A stretch of 64,000 nucleotides of DNA, from positions 1 through 64,000 of the forward strand of contig NC_079368.1 in NCBI RefSeq assembly GCF_021018895.1, written 5' to 3'. The translations under genes were made by a program, and so were the position numbers. This DNA comes from Seriola aureovittata. Its lineage: Eukaryota; Chordata; Actinopteri; Carangiformes; Carangidae. The notes below the pieces were generated by a model, which was not told where the DNA came from, ran no database searches, and saw nothing but the letters and a program-made list of their open reading frames with translations. How positions within the stretch are numbered: the first letter of the stretch is position 1; every line of letters begins with the position of its first letter. This document shows, piece by piece, positions 50,379 through 61,188 of this stretch.

Positions 50379-51115
50379 TCACTCAATGTAATTTATTAAC
50401 CAATTCAGGCTGTCATATAGACGTCCAGATTGTGGCCTATCGGAATGTCTCATTTACACTAGTTCTGGTTGTCTGTAGCCATCCAAAATTGGGCCAGGAT
50501 GGACGACTTTACTCAGTGTCATTTATCAACTAATTCAGGCTGTCATATAGACGTCCAGATTGTGGCCTATCGGAATGTCTCATTTACACTAGTTCTGGTT
50601 GTCTGTAGCCATCCAAAATTGGGCCAGGATGGACGACTTTACTCAGTGTCATTTATCAACTAAATCAGGCTGTCAAATAGACGTCCAGATTGTGGTCGGT
50701 CAGAACGTCTCATTTCAACTAGTTCTGTCTGTAAATAGACGTCCAAAATCGGGCCAGGCTGGACTACTTCACTCAATGTCATTTATCGACTAGTTCTGGC
50801 TGTCATATAAACGTCCAGATTGTGGCCTGTCAGAACGTCTATTTTCAACTAGTTCTGTCTGTAAGTAGACATCTAAAATCGGGCCAGGCTGGACTACTTC
50901 ACTCAATGTCATTAATTGACTAGTTCTGGCTGTCATATAAACGTCCAGATTGTGGCTTGTCAGAACGTCTATTTTCAACTAGTTCTTTCTGTAAGTAGAC
51001 GTCCAAAATCGGGCCAGGCTGGACTACTTCACTCAATGTCATTTATCGACTAGTTCTGGCTGTCATATAGACGTCCAGATTGTGGCCTGGACGGACGGAC
51101 GTGATATCAACTAGA
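50379..51115 (+). repeat. 130-bp tandem repeat, about 5.6 copies
   Basis: The block (A/T)(G)GCTGTCATATAGACGTCC recurs at 50407, 50537, 50667, 50797, 50927 and 51057, an exact 130-bp period. Each unit is a dimer of two related halves of about 65 bp (TGTCATATAGACGTCCAGA and TGTCTGTAGCCATCCAAAA). The first two full copies are nearly identical; later copies share their own variants (CGGGCCAGGCTGGACTAC). Confidence 0.93.
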
Positions 51116-51148
51116 ATTGGACGTCCACAGACGTTGCTTGCTCAGTGG
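51116..51148 (-). repeat. Possible CACTA-type transposon terminus
   Basis: Read on the minus strand, the junction begins CCCACTGAGCAAGC followed by GACGTCC-type subterminal motifs. CACTG ends with repeated subterminal motifs fit an EnSpm/CACTA-like element whose interior is the 130-bp repeat. No matching opposite end was found in the window. Confidence 0.25.
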
Positions 51149-52035
51149 GTCAGGATCTGCTTTAAGTCCTCGTCAGAAGCTTTCTTTGTGTCTGAGAACT
51201 GAGTTTTTGTCACTCATTGTCCTGTCTATACAGAACACTTCAGGATAAGTTTTCCTGTCTATTTGAGCAGCATTCATGAAGAATATGATGGATTTCATGT
51301 TTACATGTCATAAAGTTATCAGTTACACCTGAGAATGCAATACTGTTAGACAGCGCTGTTTTAACGTTTCCAGCGCCTAAATCGTCTCTTTTCCTCGTTA
51401 AAGCTGTCTGTGTGTCTCCAAAATCTCAGGATTCACATTTAGTGGGATTTCTACACAGAGAATGCAATCCTTTTCAATAGGGCTGTTAAGCGTCAGAATC
51501 GGCTCTAATTCCTCGTTAGAAGCCTTTTCTGTGTCTGAGAACTTAGTTTTTCTCACTCGTTGTCCTGTCTGTGCAGAACACTTCAGGATAGATTTTCCTG
51601 TCTATTTGAGTAGCATTCATGAAGAATATGATGGATTTCATGTTTACATGTCATAAAGTTATCAGCTACACCTTAGAATGCGATACTGTTGAAAAGCGCT
51701 TTTAAGCGTCAGGATCTGCTCTAAGTCCTCGTCAGAAGCTTTCTCTGTGTCTGAGAACTGAGTTTTTGTCACTCATTGTCCTGTCTATACAGAACACTTC
51801 AGGATAGGTTTTCCTGTCTATTTGAGTAGCATTCATGAAGAATATGATGGATTTCATGTTTACATGTCATAAAGTTATCAGTTACACCTGAGAATGCAAT
51901 ACTGTTGAAAAGCGCTGTTTCCACGTTTCCAGCGTCTAAATCGGCTCTTTCCCTCGTTAAAGCTGTCTGTGTGTATCCAAAATCTGAGCATTCACATTTA
52001 GTGGGATTTCTACACAGAACACTTCAGGATAAGTT
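51149..52035 (+). repeat. Second satellite island (about four monomers)
   Basis: Resumes mid-monomer in a class B tail (GTCAGGATCTGC) and contains early-type A and B monomers, including an internally deleted unit near 51460 like the one near 11940. It ends after CACTTCAGGATAAGTT, the same monomer position where the main array ends at 45934. Confidence 0.95.
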
Positions 52036-52468
52036 GGTAACACTTTCTATGAACACTACATCTATAGTGCATTATGAGCACATTCATAGTAAATTATAAT
52101 GCTCATCATAATCAATCATAACGCATTACAACTACACTCATAGACACACATAACGCTTTATGATGCACTATATCAACAGTTATAAACCTAGCTTATAATG
52201 ACTTATAAATCCAAGGGCCTTATGAGTGCTCTTGACTGGTTATAAACTACAGGCTGACTGATGGGGCTTATAATACATTATAACTACTTACACCCCTCTA
52301 TACACACACCTCAACAATCAACTGTTTTAAGGACTCATAGGATGCCATAAGTATATATAAGTTATCAATGTATGCTTTAAGTAAAGTGAGGTTCATCTTG
52401 ATGCATCTATAATGCAGTATACCTAATCATCATGTTTCATTGTTGGTGTTCAGTAAAGTGTAACACAT
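52036..52468. mobile_element. MITE-like element with imperfect terminal repeats
   Basis: The left end GGTAACACTTTCTATGAACA is roughly the inverse of TGTTCAGTAAAGTGTAACAC near 52447-52467. The interior is AT-rich and rich in TTATAA- and CATTATAA-type motifs, with no coding capacity. This pattern fits non-autonomous DNA transposons common in fish. Target duplications were not confirmed, so the ends are approximate. Confidence 0.45.
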
Positions 52469-53063
52469 TTGCATGCATTTAAAAGAAGCTATGCTGCATT
52501 ATAAGTCATTTCGTCAGATACCAATATAGAGAATTACACTAAGATTAGTCTGCTTTAGGAATATAACGGTAAAGCTTAGTTTCAACCTGTAGGGGACAAT
52601 CAACGTGCATATTTTGACCACAAAATGTATATTTCTAATTAGCTACAGATTTGGACCTGAATCAATCACCCTAATAACACTACTAAATACGTAGACATAA
52701 TAGTTTACAGCTGGAAACATTGGCTTTGGGGTTTAGTTACTGTTTAAGGTATAAAACACAAAAAGGGAGAAAAAGACATAGTACATTTTTAAAGCTTTAT
52801 TTTAGCAATGAAAACAGTCCTGTTAACTGTTCTACCATCTTAAACGTTAAATGCGTAGGATTTAGATGCATCTACTTGTGAAACTATGCAGCCACTGTCT
52901 CTATTTACATTCATGAGTGTTGAATTTCCTCCTATCATGAATGAGCTGGCGGTGAGGAGGCGAAAAATCACGGTTTGAACTTCTTTCTTAATAAACTGTA
53001 AAGTGCAAACATGGGCATGGAAATTCCCTCAAGCCAATGCTACAAATATACAAATATAACATA
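52469..53063. other. Intergenic DNA with one arm of a direct repeat
   Basis: The stretch 52880-52950 (TCTATTTACATTCATGAG, then GAATTTCCTC and ATCATGAATGAGC) is repeated with changes at 53255-53332. No gene is seen. Confidence 0.5.
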
Positions 53064-53252
53064 CTACATACTGTAGGTGTGAACTCCAAACCTGACCTTT
53101 AACAATTCACATGTCACTTGGGTGGCGATTGGAAGCAGAGTGCCCTCTTCCTTCATTTTCAAAATCTTTTCGTTGACCTCTGGGGTCATGGCACTGCGGC
53201 ACCTTTCAATGAATGTTGACAGCTTTTCTTTCCGCTCATCCCAGGCCCCCAC
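53064..53252 (-). CDS. Unrecognised coding-like exon or fragment
   Basis: A minus-strand frame of about 62 codons has protein-like composition (WDERKEKLSTFIERC, then MTPEVNEKILKMKEEG) with predicted helices and few repeats. There is no ATG at its 5' edge and no clear splice acceptor, although AAAG|GTCAGG inside could act as a weak donor. It lies between two direct-repeat arms. It may be an exon of an unrecognised gene or a fragment of a transposon gene. Confidence 0.3.
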   Translation of the reverse strand: MGAWDERKEKLSTFIERCRSAMTPEVNEKILKMKEEGTLLPIATQVTCELLKVRFGVHTYSM

Positions 53253-53494
53253 ATGAAACTATGCCACTGTAAAGGTCTCTATTTACATTCATGAGGTTTG
53301 AATTTCCTCAGATCATGAATGAGCCGGCCAAGAATCTGTGACATCGTCCAAGCCAGTACTCCCACTCAATAACCCTTAAATGATCTTTTAAAAGCCCTGT
53401 ACTCCTATTTCCTCTATGACGCCAAACATCACATTTAAAGGTTTGCCAGGCTCTCTCTAAATTCTGTGTGACATCTGGAACCAGGATCTACTAA

Positions 53495-54340
53495 GTGTCT
53501 CTTGTGGCAGACAGTATGATGAGGGGTTTGAGGGGTGGAGGGGTTTGGGTTTTTGCGGATGATGTGGTCCTCTTAGCGTCATCGGGCACCGACCTTGAGC
53601 TCTCACTTGGGCGGTTCGCAGCCGAGTGTGAAGGGGCTGGGATGAAGATCAGCACCTCCAAGTCTGAGGCCATGGTTCTCAGACGGAAACAGGTGGATTG
53701 CCCGCTCCGGGTCGGGGGGGAGGCTTTGCCTCAGGTGGAGGAGTTTAAGTATCTTGGGATCTTGTTCACGAGTGAGGGTAGGATGGAACGGGAGATCGAC
53801 AGACGGATTGGGGCAGCGTCAGCAGAGAGAGCTGGAGAGCCGGAAGGCGAAGCTCTTGATTCACCAGTCGATCTATGTTCCAATCCTCACCTATGCTCAT
53901 GAACTGTAGGTAATGACCGAGAAAACGTGAAATCGCGAAAAAGATCGCGAATACAAGCGGCCGAAATTAGTTTCCTCCGCAGGGTGGCCGGGCTCAGCCT
54001 TAGAGAGGAGAGGTGAGGAGCTCGGTCACCCGGGAGGGACTCGGAGTAGAGCCGCTGCTCCTCCATGTTGAGAGGAGCCAGTTGAGGTGGTTCGGGCATC
54101 TGGTGAGGATGCCTCCTGGATGCCTCCCTGGGGAGGTGTTTCGGGCATGTCCCACCAGTAGGAGGCCTCAGGGCTGAGCAAGGACAAGCTGGAGGGATTA
54201 TATCTCTCGGCTGGCCTTGGAACGCCTCGGAGGAGCTGGTGGAAGTGGCTGGGGAGAGGGCCGTCTGGACCTCTTTGCTGAGGCTGCTGCCCCCGCGACC
54301 CGGATCCGGATAAGCGGGAGACGACGAAGACGAAGAGACA
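53495..54340 (+). mobile_element. LINE fragment, Rex3/RTE-like (3' part, degraded)
   Basis: The frame 53495-53902 carries a reverse-transcriptase core: FADDVVLLA (catalytic Asp pair, about 53552), then the typical EEFKYLGILFTSEG and REIDRRIG. The frame breaks near 53810; downstream pieces in other frames still read as the C-terminal region of the same LINE type (FLRRVAGLS, LRWFGHLVRMPPG, SRLAWERL). The 3' end GATCCGGATAAGCGGGAG followed by GACGAAG-type repeats resembles the tail of fish Rex3/RTE elements. The endonuclease part is missing, as in typical 5'-truncated LINE copies. Confidence 0.8.
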
Positions 54341-54707
54341 AAGATCTCATGTTAATGGATACTTAATGCATTACTGAACATGGTGGTTCTTGTTTGGGGT
54401 TATTTTGAAACAGCTGCTGCTGTATGGATGTGTGCGAGGCTGGGGGTCGGGGGAATCAGAGTATACCCACTAGAAAAAACTAGACTACACCACTGGTATG
54501 TAGTCTTTCAACTAAAGTGGGATTGGAAACTTAATTTCAAATAACATATACACCACTATTGACTTTATAACATTTTTATTTAATATATTCAGATGTAAAT
54601 TTACAATATCAACCAATTATTCACAAATAGTTCTTCAGAGCCCTTGGGATAATTTGAAAAACTAAAACTGGCATTTCTCCATTGGTCAATCTTGCCTGTT
54701 AAGGTTA
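54341..54707. other. Spacer with minus-strand polyadenylation signal
   Basis: On the minus strand, AATAAA at 54580-54575 lies about 130 bp past the stop codon of the membrane-protein gene fragment. Nothing else is identified. Confidence 0.4.
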
Positions 54708-55024
54708 CTATAATGAGGAGTTCATGATGTCACCTCTGAAAGAGGGGTGCTGTGGAGCTGAGGGGGCTGTGGTCTGCTGTTTTATAGCTTGTATTTTCCA
54801 ATTCAGTTTTATCTTGTTTTCCACAATATTCTCCATATAGTTCTGACAACATATGTGGACAAACATTGTACAATCTTTTATGTCAGAATCCCAACTATAT
54901 AGTGTATTAATAAGTAAAATCAAAACATACCACAAAGGTAAATGAATCTAGAAGTGACAGTGAAACGTAGCAGATGAAGAAAAATCCACCTTCAAATTGC
55001 CAGTAATCAGCTGGATCCTTGCAT
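54708..55024 (-). CDS. Last two exons of an unrecognised membrane protein gene
   Basis: Exon 55024-54931 (94 nt) follows an excellent acceptor (TTTCTTTTTTCCCCCAG) and ends at donor GTG|GTATGT. Only one frame is open; it reads CKDPADYWQFEGG and then a hydrophobic stretch FFFICYVSLSLL that could span the membrane. The final exon 54842-54708 follows ACATATGTTGTCAG and is in phase; it encodes 44 residues, a basic stretch (NKIKLNWK) and a Ser/Pro/Thr-rich tail ending NSSL before TAG. A polyadenylation signal follows at 54580-54575. The combined fragment would be about 75 residues, likely the C-terminus of a membrane protein with a cytoplasmic tail. Upstream exons were not found in 55030-57130, so the gene may be longer than visible or partial. 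Family not recognised. Confidence 0.5.
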
Positions 55025-55780
55025 CTGGGGGAAAAAAGAAATAACAGACACTAAGATTCATTGTAAAGTCCTGATAAAGTATGATTTCATTTTTTTTACC
55101 ATTACTTTAATACAGCTTAAAAAATTTTTATTTAAATGATTTGTACCGACAAAGAATGCTCTGACCTTCTGTGGCTGAATTCTAATGTTCCATCTGACTA
55201 AACATCAAACATCTGATGCTCATTTTCAGAACACTCTGCTTGTGCTAAACACACACGCTGTGCACCCATCTATGTAGGCGCATATTGATAGTGTGACCTT
55301 TAAATAATGGCAAAATATTGTGCCATTTATTTAAGACCAGGTTTTTGTTGGACAATTTAAATAATGTGTCCACTGGATGGAAAGATGACAACTGCATCTG
55401 TCCAAAACTAGCAAAGATTAATAAGTAAAATTATATAAGAAAAACTAGACATTTGAGTTGCGCTTTATGCCAGGTGAAAGATAGGGCTCATACACTACCT
55501 AGTCAGCTGCTTGGAAATAATTAACCACTAGATGACAGAAAACTTTATTCAGCTGAAAAGGGAGAAAACAGAAACAGAGTCCGTTGATCTGTGAATATCT
55601 GGAGTCCAGACCAGTAAAAAAAGTCAACAGACCAATGATGTAACTTCATGACTAACGTCACGTAGTATTCAACTGACCAAAGGTTTAACAGTAAAACTGT
55701 ACTCTCAGTATCACTCAGTCAGTCAGGCAATCAGTCAGCATCAGTAGGACTGTGTTCCAGCCAAAAATCTGACCACATAC
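55025..55780. other. Intron or intergenic DNA, no gene seen
   Basis: AT-rich sequence upstream (minus strand) of the membrane-protein exons. No supported exon or recognisable repeat. Confidence 0.35.
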
Positions 55781-55960
55781 ATCTCTTCTCTGAAACCTTC
55801 CCTGGCTACTTGTTTTCAGAATACAATTTAAACAATTCTCATCTTGGTCTACAAAGCACTTGCTGGTCTGGCTTCACAGTACATCTCAGACATGCTGTTA
55901 GTTTACAATCCCAGCAGATCCCAAGTTGGAAATCTCCATGTGCCTAGAGCCTAGAACAAA
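55781..55960 (+). mobile_element. L2/CR1-like LINE scrap
   Basis: The plus-strand translation of about 55834-55920 reads LVYKALAGLASQYISDML and then VYNPSRS, the conserved C-terminal segment of L2-type reverse transcriptases. Flanking sequence is degraded and no longer frame exists. Confidence 0.65.
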
Positions 55961-57132
55961 GAATGATAAGTTTGCAGTTTCATTTAATTATTGAAACAAA
56001 ATGTAATTCTGTGCATCTCAAGCCAAGGCCACTGTTTGTGTCACAATCACAATAAAAACAAATATGTAAGCCTTGTAAAATAATTTTTTCTAAGCAAACT
56101 GTAAATGTAGAAACATCTTTTTTTCTGACATTACTTAAGAGTTCAACAAGGCTCCTTTTCCATTAAGCTTCAGCCAGCTTTCAAGTTAAATTAAACAAAA
56201 ACTGTGTTTGATCTATAATGAACAAATAAACATAATTCCAAAATAGGTGGATTTATACAGGCAATGTGGGCATTAAATTTCCCAAAGCTCCATTGCAACT
56301 TGCTATCCCTTAACTGGTTGTATTAATGTTGGTATGGTCTGTCTATGCAAGATAATTTAAGAACTCCAACCAATTCAAGAAATAATTTCATTTTTCACAA
56401 AGACAGAAAAGTGGTGCATCTATAGAACTTAACTGGCAGTTAAGGCACACTCAGTATTTAGAGCCATTCACCATGCCAAAACAAAGACACAAAGGAGTAT
56501 GGCGATAACACTAGTACTATTTAGTTACCAAGTCTTTTGTTTAGTTCACTGTTGTAATATGAAAGTAGAAGTAAACTTTCCATGAGAAAAGATATATCCT
56601 AACTCTTTTTTATTTTCATGTTGACTGCCATCAAATCTTTCTGTAACATCCATAACATTTAGGGGTGGTGTGTCCGAACATTTTAAAACAAACATTTGGA
56701 TAAGTACACAAAGAGGTTCTTTGCGATGAACTGACTCATTCCTTGACTTCTCAAAATGACTCTGGTCTATTTTCAAATGACTGCTAATGCCACTTACACT
56801 CAATCAAGCTTTTATTTATTAAACTTCACAAACTGGTTTAGATTAATCAAGATGGGATTCAACATCCAACAGATATCCCACAAACTGGGGGACTATAGAA
56901 ACTTAAGTAACCAAAATCATCCATCTGTGACTGACTAACTTACTAAGAGAGTTGCATAGTTTAGTTAATCTCAGTTTAACACTCAGATCAAGTATCTACG
57001 CTTCAGGATCCCTTCCTATTTTAAGGGTTTTCCGGCAGTACACTCATCTATTGCAAAAGAGCATTTTTCAAGCTCTGAAGTTTTGGTCTCAAGTTGCCTA
57101 CACCCAGGTTGAGCATCACCCTCACAATGAAA
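55961..57132. other. Intergenic DNA, no gene seen
   Basis: AT-rich, only short frames without recognisable motifs. Confidence 0.35.
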
Positions 57133-59174
57133 TCAAAGGTGTTCTTTAGTCTTTTTGGAATCCAAATGAAGCGCGTATATTAGTCCAAATGTAACACAAA
57201 AAGTTTGTGCATGGCTTCCAAGGTCATCCATGACGATGTTACCTTCCAGTATGAGAGCAATGCTGGAGGGTTCAAGGTGCAGGGCATGTGGACCTGGCTG
57301 CTGTCTGTCTTCCGGTATAACAGTCAATACCCCAACAGGGACTTGTGTGACATCTGCAATGGCATCAGTGTCCTACAGATACAAAGGAAAGTTAAAAACT
57401 AATTAGAAAATTTGGGCTTCATAGTGCAAAACCTTCAACATACCAAATTATGCAAATTATGCAATACTTACAAAACAGACTTTGAAAAAATCACTTCCAT
57501 CATCCCGAGGAAAACTGGGAGACACCGCAAGACAGCAGTCCTCATGGCTTTGACATCATGGGTCCACAAAACAGTGAAATAAGGAAAAGCATTTTCTAAA
57601 GAAACTGTATCACATTTTTCCAACTTAAGTGATTTAAAGGAATAGTTTGACATGTTAGGAAATGTATTTGCTTGTCTTGCTGAGTGAGTGAGTGAGTGTG
57701 TGTGCATGTGTGTGCGTGCGTGTGGGTGTAAACTAGAACACTGTAAGAAAGGAAGAACTAGCACAAATTCCTGCACCTGTATAAAATGAGAAGGAATGTT
57801 TACCTTTTTTTCAACCCGGGAAAGGATTTCCTTAAGTGTCCTTCCAATTATTCCAGTTTTAGATTTGAAGATCTCAAGGAAACGTGGGGTATGGCGGTCC
57901 AAGGACTCAAAGAAGTCTCGCTCAAGATCTTTACTTGCCACTCTTGTGAATTCTGCAAAGACCTTCAAGGACAAAACAAAACACAAACAAAACATTTTGT
58001 ACCAAGTTAAGAGTTGACCACATATATAAACTATGAATGCGACAGACAGTTTTGCATCATGTACAACCTTTGTGTTTTTATGTTTAAGCAATGTGTGTAG
58101 TTAAATTATTTACTTTTTTTCTTATTCCCCCTAGTATGCAACATCCTGTGTTTATTTAGCATACTTGCTTGCTTACCTGTTGTTTTCTGAAAAGAGCTGG
58201 CCATCATTCCAACATCTGTTTCACAGAGGGCTGCTCTTCCACAATTTCTTTATGTCTTAATGAGAAGGTCTGGTTCATCAGCTGATTAACTTGAACTGCA
58301 TTTGGGAACCTTTTCTTCATTTCATATTCAAGCAGCTGTCAAGAGCATTCAAGTGTTGATGCATCTTGACCCTGTGGAAAATCTGGAAAGAAGTTTGTCT
58401 CACTTCTTCTGGGTCTCGTCAGGCTTTTTCCAGGTGGTTCCCCCTCTGGATTCTGCTGCATTCTCTTATGGCTGTTAACCGAGAAATTTGCAATTCCACA
58501 TCAGTGAAGCTTGGAACGGAGATGACCCATTTTCAATTTTAAATTATTCTTCCACCCATAGCAACCCGTGGCTGACCCTGGCTCAGCAAGGCACGGGTGC
58601 TTAGCAATCAGTGCTGCAGCAACAGTGCTGAAGTGTTCATCTTGAGGGTAAGCCGAGAACTTGTACAGATCCTCAGCTAGTTTCTGCAGAATGTCATGCT
58701 TCATGTCTCGTGAAACTGACATGCGTGTGCCATCTCTCATATAAATTAAGTTTCCTTGTCTCAGTCTATATTCAATATTTACAGAGAAATATGGCACCTC
58801 AAATGTAGAAGGCCATGGGTCACGTGAGGTCAGTGGTGATGTCTCTTCAGTGCAAGGCAGTATTTCTGTATCAGACAACCTAGGTGAAGACAGAGTTAGT
58901 GCTGAAGACAATGCGCTGGCTGAAGATGATGTACTGGCTGCAGAATATGCTACTACAACTACATTTTCCAGAGAGACAATCTTCAGTGTTGGTTTATCAG
59001 GCAGCTCAGTTATATCCGTGAGGTTGCAAAAAGCTTAGCTGAACTCTGGGTCTTCGTAGTGAAGCATGAAGTCTTACTGCTGATCAAGTCGTTTTTTCAA
59101 CTCCAAAGTATTCGGTCTTTCGTGGAAAGTTACTTTTCGAATGTCATTTTCAGCAACCACCGCCCTCACGGTTC
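57133..59174 (-). pseudogene. SAMD3-like family gene copy, decayed
   Basis: The pieces resemble the fish 'sterile alpha motif domain-containing protein 3-like' family, whose biochemical role is unknown. In gene order: a 5' exon from 59174 after TTTTTCCTTTCAG, with two in-frame TAA codons (near 59085 and 59037), then a Ser/Ala-rich linker and the conserved region around DPWPSTFEVPYFSVNIEYRL to about 58501; stop-ridden sequence 58500-58180; an exon about 57966-57806 (VFAEFTRVASKDLERDFFES); an exon about 57560-57475 with a one-base frameshift at GGGATGATGG near 57507; and a C-terminal exon about 57372-57133 (VPVGVLTVIPED, ALILEGNIVMDD, IYALHLDSKK). Splice signals remain at several borders (for example CTGTAG at 57373). 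Two stops, the frameshift and the eroded middle argue for a pseudogene. It lies just downstream of the zinc-finger gene on the same strand. Confidence 0.75.
57676..57728 (+). repeat. GAGT/GTGTGC microsatellite
   Basis: GAGTGAGTGAGTG followed by GTGT/GCGT repeats, in the intron between two SAMD3-like exons. Confidence 0.85.
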
Positions 59175-59205
59175 TGAAAGGAAAAATAAAATGACATCAG
59201 CAGAC

Positions 59206-61188
59206 TTAGTAAGCCCTCAGGTGTTCATGATACCATGCAGACAATTGTCTACAAATGAACAAAACATTGGTATCCACAACCAGAACCTGCTGAATCTGCC
59301 TAAATTCTGGAAGGCCTGCGCATGCACCAACAGACACCACCCTGTCAGCTACATAGTTAATACCATCTATGCTAACACATGTTGCTGTAAGGACTGTGTT
59401 TTGAGGTGCATGTGTTGCCAACAAATGCTGCTGCACATTGTCTGAGAAGGAAGAAATCATGACACTCTTTACTTTGTCCAATTCCAATACTGGTTTAAAA
59501 AATGAAGCCGAATCTAAATTGTAAGCCATCATCTTCTGATGTCTAAGTCAGAGGAACATTTCTGAAGTTGTGAGCTCCACGAATTACTTGTTTAAAGAAT
59601 TTGTGTTTCCCCTCAAATCTCATCGTCCACACATCTACAAGTGGTCCAAATACTCGAATGAGATGGGGATAATGCTCCAAGTAATGGTGTTTTGGGCGGA
59701 GTCTGTAGTGAGGGAATGCTTTTTGAAGTAATGTTCTATGCTCTGACATTTTGAAATCCAGATAGTGGAGTGACTCCTCACTAAACCTTGTAGACATGGC
59801 CAACTCAACCACATCTTTTAAGCACAGTTCCTCTGACACTTGAGCCTAATTTTTCCACATACACACCATGGTTCTCAAGGAGCACTAGATCCTGAAGGAA
59901 TGGACGAAGGATTTCAGAGTACCCAATATTCTTTGACAGTGTCTTACAAAAAAGAGCCAACTGTATTGAGCTGAGAGAGGAACTGAATTTAGGTGCAAGA
60001 TTTAGCAGAGTCCAATATACTGCACAGATTTTGTGTTTATTTTTAGAGGTCCTCAGAGGGTTTGCAACCTCAAAGTCATCAATGTAAAGTGCCAAGGCAA
60101 TCTGAAAATTTTCCTCCACAAGTAATGTATTTTCTTTGAAACGTGAACCGTCCCTGAAGGTACTGTATCCTTGCTTATCACCATTGCTAACCATGAGAGC
60201 TTTGTCCAAGATTTCATCTTTGTTTAACAAAGTCTGGAGCATTTTAAGGATAGGTATGTAGACGACTGACTGCTTGTGTTGACCTGTAAAAAACTCAAAA
60301 GGTTCCACAAATTTAAACTCTTTTACAATGTAAGAGGCTCTTTTGCAGGAGGTGGATAGGGAACCTCCTTTCTGAGTGTGTTTCAGAATGACATCGCTCT
60401 CAGATATTGCACTTACTATTTCTCTTGCAATAGACATGTCTGCATCAGAATAGTAGTTCAATAGTACTCTCTGAATAGCAGAGAAATGCAAAGTTTTGAC
60501 AGGTCCATTATCTGCCTTATTTGCTGTATTACATCTTGCACAGCAGTTTCAGATATCCTGAGTGTGGTTTGCATTCTAAGGAAAAGGGCTGCCAAATTAT
60601 GCTTAAGCTGCCTCTCCAAGTCATCAGTATTATCTGCTGTCAAATTCTCTTCTTGAAAATCAGTTGTCTCTTCAGTGTCACTTTCATTTTCAGTTTGGAC
60701 ATTTTCACCCAAAGTTTCTGTACATGTTAAAATGTCCGGTTTGAACTGCAACTGGCTATGTATCTGTCTGCCATCGTGGTTCCCTGCTTTTGTGGGCATT
60801 AAACGTAGTGTAGACGCAGGTTTCAAAATTACAATCCTTGTAAGGGCACTGTACTTTTTGGTGCATCCGGATATGTGTCCGTAAGTGTGAAAAAAAATAT
60901 TTTTCTACACATTGCTCATTGAAGTCACAAAGCTGACATCTGAACACATATTTCGTGGGATCACAATGATCATCAATCTGGGAGTGTGCTCTTGATATAT
61001 GTACCTTAAGAGCATTAAAGGACTTGAATGTGCAGGGGCACTCTTTATGCACACATGGTAATGGTGATGTTCTTGTGTAACCACCATGTTTCAGTCTATA
61101 ATGTTTTAGTAGTTGCCCTTCTTGTCACATGTGAAGTTGCAAAACTTACATGTCCACTGCATCAGTGTTGGTTGTCTGTCTTCAAGCT
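59206..61188 (-). pseudogene. C2H2 zinc-finger gene of fish-specific family, decayed
   Basis: The coding exon starts at 61188 after a strong acceptor (TTATTTTTTTTACAG); the first ATG is near 61164. N-terminal C2H2 fingers are readable: CKFCNF...H, CVHKECPCTF...HISRAH, FRCQLCDF...HLRTH and CPYKDCNF...H. An acidic linker and a conserved middle region follow (KRASYIVKEFKFV, STFRDGSRFKEN, YWTLLNLAP, LLQDLVLLENHGVYV), then RPKHHYLEHYPHLIRVFGPL and a C-terminal part (SAWYHEH). At least three frameshifts are visible (near 61119, 60785 and 60490). A deletion near 59830 joins the middle region to the RPKHHY block, removing a segment usually of many residues. The family has many copies in fish genomes, often next to a SAMD3-like gene, as here. 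It may be a domesticated or transposon-borne gene; function unknown. This copy is broken. Confidence 0.75.

Noticed and set aside
50469..50978. 64-residue repeated frames in the 130-bp repeat
   Set aside because: The tandem DNA repeat explains them. The unit length is not a multiple of three, so no long frame forms.
45935..51148. Simple transposon insertion splitting one satellite array
   Set aside because: The two satellite edges are at different monomer phases and no target-site duplication joins them, although both carry TCAGGAT.
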